Shown here: piece by piece, positions 1 through 12,065 of the stretch
How the letters are laid out: each line of letters begins with the position of its first letter
How positions within the stretch are numbered: position 1 is the first letter of the stretch
Assembly: GCA_003993805.1 (NCBI GenBank)
Contig: RSEF01000003.1
Span: forward strand, 110,120,749-110,184,748
From: Himantopus leucocephalus
Lineage: Eukaryota > Chordata > Aves > Charadriiformes > Recurvirostridae
DNA length: 64,000 nucleotides
Reading direction: 5' to 3'
Notes under the pieces: model-generated
Told to the model about the DNA's origin: nothing
Seen by the model: the letters and a program-made list of their open reading frames with translations, nothing else
Database searches by the model: none
Made by a program: the position numbers and the translations under genes

Positions 1-3000
1 CTGGGGAGATCCCACTGAAAAGTCTTGGTGTGAGAAAGATGAAATAAAAGGTTGGCAGGATTTAATGTGAATTACAGGGGGAGTGAAAGTGATTATGGTA
101 GGGTGGAAGGTCAGGTGAGCTATCAGCATGTGTCCCTATTCTGATTGAAATGTCTTCATGGTGACTGAAACAGCACTTGACCAGGTGGGCGTAGGGGTTG
201 TAGGGTCCCTGATGTGATCCATGGTCTTCTCTTGTTTTTTCATATCAATCAATCAAATGTGAAACAACTGGGCTCAGGGTGGAGTCCAGTATGTAGATAA
301 TTTGTAGCAGAGATCAAGGGTAGAATCCTGAAAAGAAAGGGTGCAAAATTCCCAGGTAGATCCAGAATACTTAGCTATTAAATCCCACTAGATTGCTATA
401 GGTCTCAGTTTTGGCAGCCAGTTTTATGAGATACCGCACTCCTACTAGGAATGAAGTCAAGATAGCCTGAGTGCATCACGTTTCCTCCATCACAACATTC
501 ATCTCCTGAGTTCCACAAGCTTTCTGAGTTTGAAAAAAATGCACACAAATTATTTTAAAGTATTCAGCTCAAAATACCAGTTTTGGTGAGTAATAAAACA
601 TGACTAACCGTATCAAAATTGGGAATGCCCGTACATTAACAAGTCATCTGAGACTGAGTGCTAGCGCAGATCTCATCAGAGATGATAGGCTTCTAGAAAG
701 TCTGCTGATATAAAAGTTAAAAAGAATTGGCTCTAGTTCAGATTGGTGAGAAAAGTTGCTCAGCTGGAACCTGGAGTCATCAGCCTTCCTGACACGCTTT
801 CCCCAACTACTTGGGCAATGCTTTCCATTCACTCAAACTTAAATGATTACTTACATGACAAAATTTGGAAGAAAATGCTCAAAATCTCAGTCACTGGCCA
901 ATGCGGGGCCATCCTTTAGTTTGCCATATCACACACTACTGAGGAAAATCCCGTTGAGTTCAATGGGATAATTCATTTAAGTAGGGGATAATTCATTATC
1001 AGTGGGAACTAGTGCTACATGAAGAAATGTAAAGCTGATTAGATTCATGCTTGTTTATAGTATGAAGAGATATATTTTTCCCCACTTCTGCCATCAAGTT
1101 TTACTTAACTCTGTGAAATATCTTAGTGCAACTGGTAGTAATGCTGCTGTGATAGGGTACTGCCCCAAGGGGATCCTATCTTGGCTTGCTGTCATTTCAA
1201 AGGCTCAGAAATAAGAGCTGTTTAGATCGTTTGCAAATTTGGATGGGGAATCTGTAGTACAGCAGTGTTGCCACACAGCATTCTCACATACGGTTTTTGT
1301 TACCCATTGTCTGTTCAAAGTGCTAGACACTGGCCGTGTGACTCCTATAAAACTTTCTTTTGTAATTTATTTATCTAGGAAACCACAGTTTACACTCAAT
1401 GTCTGGTTTCCAGTGAAGTCTTGCTTTTATTTCCAGCTGAACTTGCTGAGGCACAAAGAGGTCAAACAACTAGTGAAAGGTCACTTGGTGATATTAGCCA
1501 ATGGTTCACAGCAAAGAGCCACCCAGTGCCTTCTGGCTAGTTGGTAAATCTTTAAGGATTTTTTTTTTTATACTCTGCTACTCTTCTACTCACCTGTTTA
1601 AACTGCTTCTTTATGGAAGCTGTAGCGCATAAGCCCCACACATTGCCTCAGAGAAGTACTTCATGACTTTAATTGTGGAAAAACTCAGAGGACTGACCTT
1701 GACAAGATAATTTTGTAGATGTGGATTGCATACCTGATGAAGGTATATACTGGTGTATACTCCAGACCTACTGATCTCACAGATCTCACTCCTTTTCCTT
1801 CCATCCAGCACAGGGCACTATTGAATGGAAAACAGTGGAAACAGGGCATTGAAGCACAAACCGTTTGAAACCATTCTGGCATGAAGTTAGCACACTCGTC
1901 CCACGGTGACCATGGGTTTGGGATCAACCCTGGTTACAATGATAAGATCTTCATACAATTTTGATCCTCATAGGAATCTGATAGGTCATGTTTGTTCAAT
2001 CACTGCCCCTTGCTTCACCCATTCTGAAATAAAACAAAAAATGTTCCCTATGATAGTGCCTGTAGCTTGATTGACTTACTTGGGTAGCAGAGTGACAGAC
2101 AGCAGGACCACAGATAAAAAGGTCAGGACTAGAAAGGTGCAAGATAAAAAAAAAAGAAATACAAAAAGCTCTAGTACTCCAGCACTATTTGAAAGACAGA
2201 AGAATAGGGTACCTTTAATTACAACATCATCAAATCATTTGCTTAATTCTACTTCAGCAAAAGAAACTGAATTTTCTAATTGAATAGACTGCAGCAGTCA
2301 CAAGAAAACTGACAGCATAAAAAACAGAACAAAAATGAAGATACTTTTTATCTTTCTACAAAAGTCCCTGTCAAGAATTATCTGCTTTAATCTTAGGTCA
2401 TAACTGAGTACCAACCTACATCCCTGTGTATGGTGTAGACAGCAGAATGGCCAACCAATGTGTAGGAGAACCAAGCAGTGTGGGAGGACATTGGTGCATG
2501 ATGTAAGGTAGAACAGAAAAGCCATGTGGGTATGTCTTCATCTTAGACCTGGGCAGTGGGACTATACACCCCAACCTAAAGAGAAAAGAAAATAGGAGAT
2601 GCAAAATAAATGGGACAAGTAAAATTTATTCAATTGGCAAGAGCAGAAAACCTCATAACTCTACTGCTCAATCTTCTGATGGACTTTCCCTGAAAATGAC
2701 TGCTGATGGGCCATCCCTCCTCATGAACCTGGTTTCTGGGAGAGGAAAATAAAGTCATTTTATAAGTGTTGTAAATGCTCCAGGAGACACTTTATTGTTC
2801 TTGCTTGAACCCATACAAAAAGCTGTATCACATTTGTGGTTATGCACTGCATACAGTGTTGACAATTCCGGAGGATCAAAAATCACAAGCCTGATTTGCA
2901 AAACTGTGGGATTACTTCCCAAAGTATGAGTATATTTCATCTGATTTATTTAAAAATGACTACACTGAATTATTTCATCTGTCTTTAAGCTTTGGAATTC

Positions 3001-3618
3001 TTCCCATCTCTTTTCAGCCCCAGAGCACCTGATCGCCTAGAGGGTCACCCTAGAGTCCCAGCCTGGTCCCTAGAGCTCTCCTACCAGTTCTAGTCTCATT
3101 AGTTCTGTCACCACCCATTTTTCTCTTCATTCCACAGAGCCCTTTTTCTTTTCCAAAGGCATATATCCTTAGTTCTTCCCCTGTTTTCCCAACAGCATTT
3201 TTTACCATCTTGGAGATCTTGAAAATAGACATCTTCCCCTGCCACACTCATCTCTTCTTTCAAAATACGGGTGTCCATCTTAGGATTCCTCCAGTACTTC
3301 TCTGGTTTAGCAGAAGCAGGGCTAGTGGAAGAACACTCAAGAGCAAGAAGTCTAGGGATAAAGAATTTTCTCCCTGAGAAGTTGGGCTTTTCCTGTCCTC
3401 TCCTCTCCTCTGTAAACAGCGCTCAGTCCTCAGTGGAGAGGGAGAGCAGCTGACTTTCCCCCATTAGGTCCTCTTCCCTATAGCAGGAATAGTGGCAGAC
3501 AATATGAGATCTTTTTTCCAGGAAAACTAAAATTCAAGAGGAAGCTGGAGCTGTTCTCCTTGAGCTGGCAAAGGCTTCAGCTACAAATTAAACAAATTAA
3601 ATAGTCTCCCCATCTCCT
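1..3618. other. Unique noncoding sequence, no gene seen
   Basis: AT-rich unique sequence. All open frames are under about 105 codons, lack recognisable domains and overlap open frames on the other strand, as expected by chance. An A-rich tract lies near 2147-2157. The only repeat recognised is the decayed palindromic element near 946-1018, listed separately. Confidence 0.6.
946..1018 (+). repeat. Decayed ancient palindromic repeat (MITE-like)
   Basis: The segment has the words CCCGTTGAGTTCAATGGGAT followed by two near-copies of a GGGATAATTCATT phrase. The 'cccattgaagtcaatggga' palindrome is a pattern I know from widely scattered old amniote repeats, common in turtles and crocodilians and rarer in birds. 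The palindrome is visible here; assignment to that family is recognition from memory, and I do not know its formal library name. It may be a nonautonomous DNA transposon remnant. Confidence 0.4.
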
Positions 3619-3653
3619 CCCCCCCCCCCCCCNNNNCCCCCCCCCCCCCCCCC
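3619..3653 (+). repeat. Poly-C homopolymer with a 4-base assembly gap
   Basis: Fourteen C (3619-3632), four N (3633-3636), then seventeen C (3637-3653), directly after a CT-rich stretch. The N run marks unresolved bases, so the true length is unknown. On the - strand this is a long G tract that could in principle form G-quadruplexes. Such homopolymers are typical sequencing failures and length-variable sites. Confidence 0.9.
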
Positions 3654-5267
3654 AAATCATAACGATTGCTTCCTGCTGTATAACAAATTATGAACACAAC
3701 ATCTGCAGAGCGCACTGATAAACCTTATCACCAACCATCTTCAGTTGTTATAGAGAGCCTTGGCTAGAAATTGGATCCTATTTTTCTCCTCTTATCATCT
3801 GGTCCATACCACCTGTCAGAGGTCAGCATTGTTTCACAGCAGGGCTCTGCCTCCTCTGATGGCCATGCTACTGTTTTTAGGTAGAGTTCACCATGCAATA
3901 ACCTGAGGCCAGAGAACATGCTGGGTCATAGGAGCTTCAGTGCTAGGACCCAAGCCCCATCTTGCCCTGTGCCTGCCAGCTGCCGATACCAGCTGTTTCC
4001 TGTCGTAGATCTACCGCACCACTGAACATTGCGAAATGTTTTTAGCAGGGATGGGAAGTGTCCAAAGGAAGCAGACAGGATGAAAGAAAGGAGAGTTCAC
4101 TCTGGCTGCTGGCAGTGTAAAAAGGACTGGGAGTAATTTAGAAGAGAAATACCGAAACAGTTAAAAACTTCAAATAAGATGTTGCTGCTGCTAGCTGTGT
4201 GCCTGTCACCTCCGTAAACTATATTTCTTTATTCAGATACTTGGAACAATTTCTTTTTATCTTCCTGGTAAGGTGAACTAATGGTAACAATTTCTAGCAC
4301 TTGAAGCTGTTCTTGGGACATTTCCAAAAGACAGCAGTATTTTCAACACACATGTATGTATGTGTGTGTATGCATTTGGAGACAGTTGCTAATCTTTCTG
4401 AATTTTTACCTGTATATTTATGCACATAAACCTTAATACATGCACAGATATGCCTATTTCAGAACTGGTTACATTTTTGTGAAGGGTGATATTTTGTTAG
4501 AGATTTAGTTCTAGTTTTGGAGTTCAGTCCTGTGGTGTCTCATATTGCAAATGGCCCCTGTGACTCTACCATAAATTACAAAGACAAAATCACCTCCCCA
4601 CCCTGTTATTTAGGCCTTGCAACTGAGCTGCTAGAGAAGTGGTAGTTATTATAATCCATTTACAATGAAGAAAAATTACTTATAAGATCAATGTGATTTA
4701 CCAAAAAATACTCAACATGTGTGTGGTAGGTTATAATCTCATCTCTTCAAATGTAAACCATGGAAAGTAGGACCTGTATTCTTTATACTCTTTGGAAAAT
4801 ACAAAATGCCATGAGATCCTGAACCAGAATTTTAATGATGTATAATAATAATAACAACAATAATGATAATTAGAAACAGAACTAAAAAACCTTGACCCCT
4901 GCTCCCACTCCCTTGTGTAGTTTTATTACAACGCTGTTGAAGGAGTTGCATCAACGATCTTAAGTTTATTTGCTTAGATTAGTGCCTGACCCATCTGAGA
5001 AAGTGATTCTACAGCCTGAGTTGGCGTGATACATTTTTCTGCTACTTTTCCTAAGCTTTAGTCCAGAAGTTAGGATCTGTTATCTTTTTAGTAATTTAAG
5101 AAATATTGTGATAATTGGGACTATGTAGTAAACTGAGTAAAATTCAAAAGGAATAAATCCATTTCAGGCATCCAATTTGATGCATGAAGAAAGAAACTGT
5201 TTGTCAAGTTATAAATGTTTTTGTTTTTAAATATCCAGTGGAGGAAGGAAGGTTTTGTGATTGATAT
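3654..5267. other. Unique noncoding sequence with short simple repeats
   Basis: No gene recognised. It contains a TG/TATG-rich patch at about 4348-4372 and an AAT/AAC-rich patch at about 4842-4872. Otherwise it is AT-rich unique sequence with frequent stops in all frames. Confidence 0.55.
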
Positions 5268-5462
5268 AAAGACTGAACTGGGAGTTGGAAGACCTGGGTT
5301 CAATTTGCAGCTCTTCACAGACTTCCTGTGTCACCTTGAATAAGCCGTTTACATTTCCCAGTTCTTCTCTTTCCTCCCATCAAAAAAGGAATAATTATAT
5401 CTACTAACATCACAGGAGGTTGGTGAGACTAACTTAAGAAATGAGATGAATAACTTTTAGAA
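5268..5462 (+). repeat. MIR-like core-SINE
   Basis: Reading along the + strand the segment follows the order of the mammalian MIR consensus: a 'ggag..ggaagacctgggttc' core, a 'ctgtgtcaccttgaataagcc' part, a 'tttcccagttcttc' part, a 'ggaataattat.tctact' part, then 'cacaggaggttggtgagact' and 'aaatgagatgaata'. The match is over the whole body in the right order, which argues against coincidence. MIR and related core-SINEs are tRNA-derived retroposons spread early in amniotes; in birds only old, diverged copies remain. This copy is diverged throughout. The upstream tRNA-derived head is not clear. Confidence 0.7.
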
Positions 5463-8400
5463 GAGTTCTGGCTCTTGGAATTTACTCTACAAACTCATGT
5501 TCTCAATATGCTCAGAGCATTAGACTTCAGAGCACCCTGGAGGGTCTATCTTATCTCCTCTGCATATGAGAAACTATATTAGACTAAGATGGATGGGAGA
5601 GATTCTGTTGCTTGGTACTGTGCATCTGGGAAGGTTGATTTCTGTTATCTTTACATTGCCACTGATCTGGGCTAGTGTCATACTTGTGACTCTTTGTAAG
5701 TTAAAAGGTTGTGTAGGACCCTCAGAGTACCTGCAGCAAATATAACATATAAACAAATGAAAAAAATGAGTAATATCTGTATAGGAATATGAAACATTTG
5801 GAGGGGACATGCAGAGTTCCAAAGAGTTGAAGAAGTTCTTATGTGTTATTAGAAGTTTGTAATGAAAAGGATCTTCAAGTTTACAATTTTTCCTTTTTGT
5901 TGGACTAAACTTAATTCCTTTCTATTTGTAGTCATTTGACACCAGGATACATTCACAAACAATATATAGTTTGTGTGTGTTGGTGCATGTATATATTTAC
6001 ACGTGTGAGTATGCATTTGCACGTGTAATGTATATGCATAAAGAAAGTTGCCTGTGAGTGCATGAACTTGTGTATGAAAGTAGGAACAATAATTTTTGTA
6101 TTGCAGCTGTGGCTGTTTTCAACATCAAAGCGAAATGAAAACAGTAAAAGTAAAAGAAAAGAAGGGGAAAAAAAAGAAACATAAACCAAAACTATTATTA
6201 GAGAAGAACAAAGGAACTGATCCCACAGACAGTTTTTCAACAGCTGGCAAGGTTCATCAGCTATTTTTACTGGTCTAGTGCCGGTCCTGTTAACTCTGTC
6301 ATTTTTTCTGTTTTGTTTTGTGTATTTTTTTTGTGTTCATGAGTATCACTTATGGTTGGATTGATTTCAATTATGCAGGTGTATGTGTTAAGTAAAACCA
6401 TACTGAAGTCAAGGAAGTGCAAAAATCAGCACCCTCACTAGTTCTGTAGGGACTCGTTGCCTTGATCTGCCAGGCAGGTGGCCTTTAGATAATATACATT
6501 TAACAACTGGTCCAGCATTTCAATTATCCTCCCTGGATTTTGTTGTGCTGTAAAGCAATCCTCCAAGTAAGCACCTCCATTTCACTTTTGTACTGAGCTG
6601 AGAGAGCCTCAAGACTGCCAGCCATTGACATTTGGAAATTGTAACGGTCTTTAAACGGTCAAAAAGCGACTCAAAAATCGACTAAATAAAACTGGGAAAC
6701 TCCTGGTTTCTTTTGGTTCATTCTTTCTAGTTTGCAGTTCTGATCTAGAAACTGGAATCTATTTATTTTATAGGAGAAAAGCTGAGACTCTTGCTTAATC
6801 ATATGACCCCAGGAGCTGAAGCTTAATGGAAAAGAAACAGCAAACTGTCATGAGACTCAGGATGCAAATTACGAGAGTTGGCAATGCTGAAGTCACATAC
6901 TCCTCCACTTCTGAATCTTGGATTGACTAAAAGAGATGGGCTTTCAGCATCCTGCAGAAGCTGTGTGTGTATCCAGAAGTTTCATCCATAACTGATTCCT
7001 GCTGAAGCAGCTTCTCTTCCTTTTATGGGGCTGATGAAAGTATTGTAACTGGTAGCAAAGATTTTTCACTACCAATAATGTTTTTCCAGAAATAGATTGC
7101 GAAAGAAACCTGAGAGAATATTTTTAAGAATGTACTGATTAAAGAAGCTTAACTGTCTAAAAGATGGGATCTGCCTATCGGGAGGTAATTATTTACAGTT
7201 AAGGCTGTGGAAGAAATTAATCACTGGCATAAGGGAATATAGCTGACTAAAGCAGAGTAGCACCCATAGATAGGGTGCAGATAGGAACAATAAAAGCTCT
7301 TTGGTTTTGTTTCTCTTGGGAATATTTCCTAATCATGTCATCTAAAGAAGGCATTAATTCACTGAGAACCAAAACTGTAGATACAGCCAAAAATAAATCA
7401 AATCAATAAAAGATTGTTTGCCCCATTTGTGATGTTATGATTAGTTTATGACAAGCATATCATTATTATTTCCCATTGGGTCAGGTTCAGAATTCCCTCT
7501 CTCGGCATCTGTTTCTGGCAGCGCAATGTCTATAAATGTCTATCTGGACACAGGCGGGGAATCCAGATACATAGTTTTCTTGCACAGTCTCTGTAGGGAT
7601 GCAATGACCTCCAATGAGTCATTCCTTGCTCCTGAAAGTTAAGTCGGAGCTGTCTAAAACTAGCCAATAGGATAGACCAAGTACAGAGATCTGGAGTTAG
7701 CATTTTCTTTCAAACTGCAGCTCCTAAATCCTGGATGCTGTTTAGGCATCTTCACCTTCTTCAATATGGAGCAGAGAACTTCACTGTGGAACTTTATTAT
7801 CTGAATTTGAGTAATTGCTCAGAAGTGAAAACTTGTACTCAGCGTGGGAGGGATTTAAATTCATAGTTGCTCATCTCTGGGAAGCTTATCCCAATCAACA
7901 GCGATTAAGCAGGCTGGCTGCAAAGATGAAGGGAACTCACTGTGTTCCTCTTTTCTGGGAGCTGAGCCACTGCACAGTTAAGAGTGCAATAGTCATGGGG
8001 ACAGCATGAGCCCCTAAGGCTGAACGAAAATGATACCAAGCTTGAATTTTCCAGCAACTCAGTACGCGATCCTGCCATTCCTCATTTTGTAAACTGTTGC
8101 CTAACCAGTCTGGATGAAAGCCACCATGATTGCTGTGCTTTGCATAGAAGGCAATGTCCGTGCTCATGCACCAGGTTCTGCTTGAGCCTCATGAATCAGG
8201 ACTTCTGGAGGGGCAAAGGCATAGGTAGGTTGTTCCTTGCCTTGCATATGGATTGCCTGGAGCTCAGATTGGACTAGCAGTGGACTTGGTTTACTGAACT
8301 AGCAAGAGCAAGCGTTCCTCACCTCTTTCCCCAGGAGCTGGAATGGAATCATGTCTTTCTCTGGGCTACCTTTAATTTAAACACACTGAGCTGTTTCAAA

Positions 8401-11400
8401 AGGACTTTGTTAGATTTTGATCATGACCATTCTTGGGGTGAGTACATTTAGCTTTGGAATTACTTGATAACATGTGGAATAATATTTACATTGGCCTGCT
8501 ATGAGAGGAAAACATGAATATTTCAAACTGTGTTCCACATGTTTACTTTTTAAATCCTCCTAAGCCAGCTAATTTTTACACTGAGTCTGTACATTCGTTA
8601 CCTGGTATCACACACTGAAAGAAAATGTCTATGGACTAGAGCTAAGAGGTCATCATGCTAATTTCCCTCAACTTACAGGATCATTCTCTACAGAAATATT
8701 TGTTCTTAAGAGTACTGTTTTGCCTTGTTTTAAGCAGCTATCAATGATTCTACCATGATTTCCCTTGGGAAAATATCCCACTGGCTGGTAGACCTCACCA
8801 TTAGGAACCTGACTCTGGTATTTAGACTATATTTTTCTTGCATCATTTTGTCCCTTATCATTTATTAATTTATTTACCGTGATGTCTCTTTCTCCATGCA
8901 AATGAAAAAAAAAATCCTTCTAAGGCATCATCAGAGTGTTGAGGAGGGTTAGAAATCACACTGTGAACCTTCATAGCTGGGGTTTGGTCATAGATGACTT
9001 GATTTTGTTGCCTACAAGTAGGCACCTTGTGTCCTTTCAAGCTCAGAATGGCATCCTGCCTGGCCTCCTACTGCTGATCCAGAAGGTCCTATGTCAGACC
9101 TTGCCAGCCTTATGTGGATATGTCAGAGGGTGTCTCTGATGGCATTCAGTACTTGTGTTAAGGCAGCTGAGTTGCACAAAGAGCCCCCATTTTAAGAATG
9201 TGAGTCTCCTGAGTAAGGTAAGTATGATAAGACTTAATGTGAAGTCTTATGAAAAGTCGTCTTCAATGGGGATGCCATGCTAAAAGCTGGCCACTGGGAT
9301 CAGCCTTTTTTCCTGGCTACGGATAATCTGTGGCTATGCCTTAGAGGTGGGATTTGGCTGTTAGACCACGAATCCTAAATGAGCATACAGTCACCTGGGC
9401 CTGGGCCTCTCTGACTGTATTGGCTACCGCTCACAGTGGGTTCTAGTAGACTACATAATATCCCTTGCTGTGTGATCTGAATCCTGTGGACAAAATTCAT
9501 CTGCTTAGACATACATGTCTGCTGTCACCTGAAATGCCCTGATATATCCAAACTAGCCACACTAGCTGTTTTTCCTCTAACATAGGACGTGCAATCGACA
9601 CACACATAACTGGAGAGGCTCGTGGACGTAGTGGAACACCTTAGCCCATCTAAAATTGTGCTAAGTACCTATGTTTTATGTAGTTTAGGCAATCTCACCC
9701 TGAATTTCTGAAGGATGAATATCGAGGTGTCTCTCAAAACTTTCAAGAATTTTATTTATTCAGCTAATTTAATGACACAAGGTCTTTCTTTTGTTGTTGT
9801 GTTTTAATGCCTTTCAATAATGGTTCATTTAGTGCATTTAGTTTATAGCAGGACAAGTAGAGGTTAAAAAAGAAAATAAGGGGTACTCCTTTGGTACCGC
9901 CAAAGCAGGGAGCTATCAAGTACATGATTACAACAGCTCATGGACAGCTGGGATATTCACATTGTCATCTGACCTGGCATCAAGCTTCAGTATCCTGATT
10001 AGAAGCGACTTCCTCTCCTTCTGACTGTATCATGAACCAAACACAAAGCATGGGTGCTCTGAGTATCACCTGAGCTGAAAGTCTAAAATCAATAGAGCGT
10101 CTGACCATCACTTACTGAAATCAGTTGCAAAATACTGTTCTGGAACTCTGTTGTTTGAATACTTGTTTATGAAAATTAGGCTTCTGCTGTGGTCTTTGTA
10201 CAATACCACAGTGATGAGTCCCAAGAAATGGACTGAGACAGATTCTTCATTGCCAATAACTGAGAAGCAATACAATTGCATACTCAAAACACAAATTAAG
10301 GTGTTTGCACAGACAAGAAATTATCTTACTACTTATTGTCCAACTTTTAATTGACTGTAATGTAAAAATAATTCCATATGAATAGTTTATGTCATGTGTC
10401 TTGCAACAAATTTTAATTCTAGAAGATGCTAACAAAACTATTTTTGTTGGATCAATTAACTATTTGAACTTCTGTGAAAATTATAATACATTCAACTTCT
10501 CCATGCCTCCATGTCTGAGATGGAAAATGCCAGATTTATTGTGTTTTTCTTCATGAGTTGCACAGGAATTTTTCTCTGCTATATTTGGATGTGAAGATTT
10601 CTTCGGGTACAGCTTTTTGTTCCCTCTACTTTAATAAGCGATGACAAAATCCATGTTCATGAAATATCTGACTTGGGGATGTAAAGCTGATTTGCATGAT
10701 AACCGTAAGTAAAATCAGGAGGAATGGATAACTACCCTTGTTTATCACTGTAACTGAGGAATATAATCCTTATGAAGAAGAAAATCTAGTAAACATATTT
10801 ATCTGCATATGAGAAGAATGCTATTGATTTACTTACTTTAAGGCAATGTTTTGCAAACACAGTTATTAACAGAACTAATAATGTAATACACTGAGACTTA
10901 CACCCACAAGTTCAGCATTACAGTTAGTCATGCAATAATAGCTGTGAAATTAGACCCTGGAATTTCACTGTCAACCCTAAGAAGTAAGGAGCTACCTCTG
11001 GTGTAGTATGTGTCTCGTGCTTTACACGGAGACTTGCAATGCAGAGTATGTCTGCATTTCTGCTGACACTGTGCATTACATATCATGAGCTGCATCCTCT
11101 CAAAATCATAACATTAAAAAAAATCATAAATCTGGAGTTCTTTTGATTTACCTTCTGTCATCAGGGGTGTTAGCTTTGAAGTTTTCAGGAGTTTCTTCAG
11201 GCTTGACATGTCCTTTTTAAAAAGAGAAAACTAAGGTTTGTACTTAATCCTGAGATGAAAAGTGATTTGAAAAACAAACAGAGAAACAAACACAATCCCT
11301 CACTTGGGGGACCCCTTCTGAAAACTGTGAGGGTCCCCAGTGCTGACTAGTCACCCATCACTCCCCTAGTGTGTTTCACTTGTATAACTGCATATTTGTA

Positions 11401-11794
11401 TTTGTCGCATAACTTCATTAAGTCAGATGGGAAAATACCCCAGAATATGTTGCAGTGTGCTCCACCGCGTTCTGGACTAATTCAGTGTGTCTCTTTTCAT
11501 GTTTTTGCTTTCCCTGCAAGCAGTACTGATGAACCTTCACCTCACTCATTGTTTTCTGGGGAAAGTGAAAACATAAATTGCCTTTACTTGCACATTCCTA
11601 CTAGGAATGGGCTATTGCCTGCAATTCAGATGACAGGGCAGCTCAGGGTTTCCCAAGTGTCATGGTCTTGTTTATGTTTTTTTAATCACCTTAGGCATCC
11701 TTTGTAATCGTGGCTGACTGATGTGTGCATGCCAGCAAATACAAAATTTACTTTGGGTCGATTAACGTGGCCATAAAATTACCAGATGGGTAAA
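5463..11794. other. Unique noncoding sequence, no gene seen
   Basis: No coding gene or interspersed repeat recognised. A purine-pyrimidine alternating patch (TG/TA words) lies at about 5970-6030. A T-rich patch lies near 6300-6340. A short hairpin (GGGGACCC at 11307-11314, GGGTCCCC at 11331-11338) is present. A block around 7120-7250 has an unusual density of TAATTA-type words and is listed as a finding. Confidence 0.55.
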
Positions 11795-12065
11795 TGTGGC
11801 TCTTCCCTCGCCGTGCACAAAGGCACTTATCCAAGCTGGAAAAGGATCCAACCACACCCTGCAGAGCTGAGGCTGTGCATACATGCAAAACTACTTGTGT
11901 GGATGCGGCTGCAGAGCTTTTAAAGCTGAAGCCCCGGGGAAGCGGAGTCGGGGTGTGCCCGCTGTGGCTCTCATGGCAATAACAGGCACAGCTTCCAACT
12001 TGGCAGCTCGTTTCAGCCTGAGCTTCAAACGTTCACCGGAGGAGCTAGCGGAGATTAGCTTTCAG
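11795..12065. other. GC-richer island with several CpGs
   Basis: This stretch is clearly richer in G and C than its AT-rich surroundings and holds a cluster of CpG dinucleotides, for example around 11935-11960 (CCCCGGGGA and GTCGGGG) and 12026-12052. Two short open frames run through it (11794-11982 and 11883-12071, + strand) but neither resembles a known protein. It could be a small regulatory island or a conserved element. There is no TATA box or initiator I would trust, so I do not call a promoter. Confidence 0.3.

Noticed and set aside
5970..6030. TG/TA alternating tract as a microsatellite locus
   Set aside because: Interrupted and imperfect; noted as simple sequence only.
9150..9230. 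GGTAAGTAT donor-like site near 9220
   Set aside because: A strong donor word, but stops in the preceding sequence and no credible coding exon before it.
11307..11338. GGGGACCC/GGGTCCCC hairpin as a terminator or microRNA
   Set aside because: An 8-bp stem is too short, and intrinsic terminators are not relevant in a vertebrate nuclear genome.
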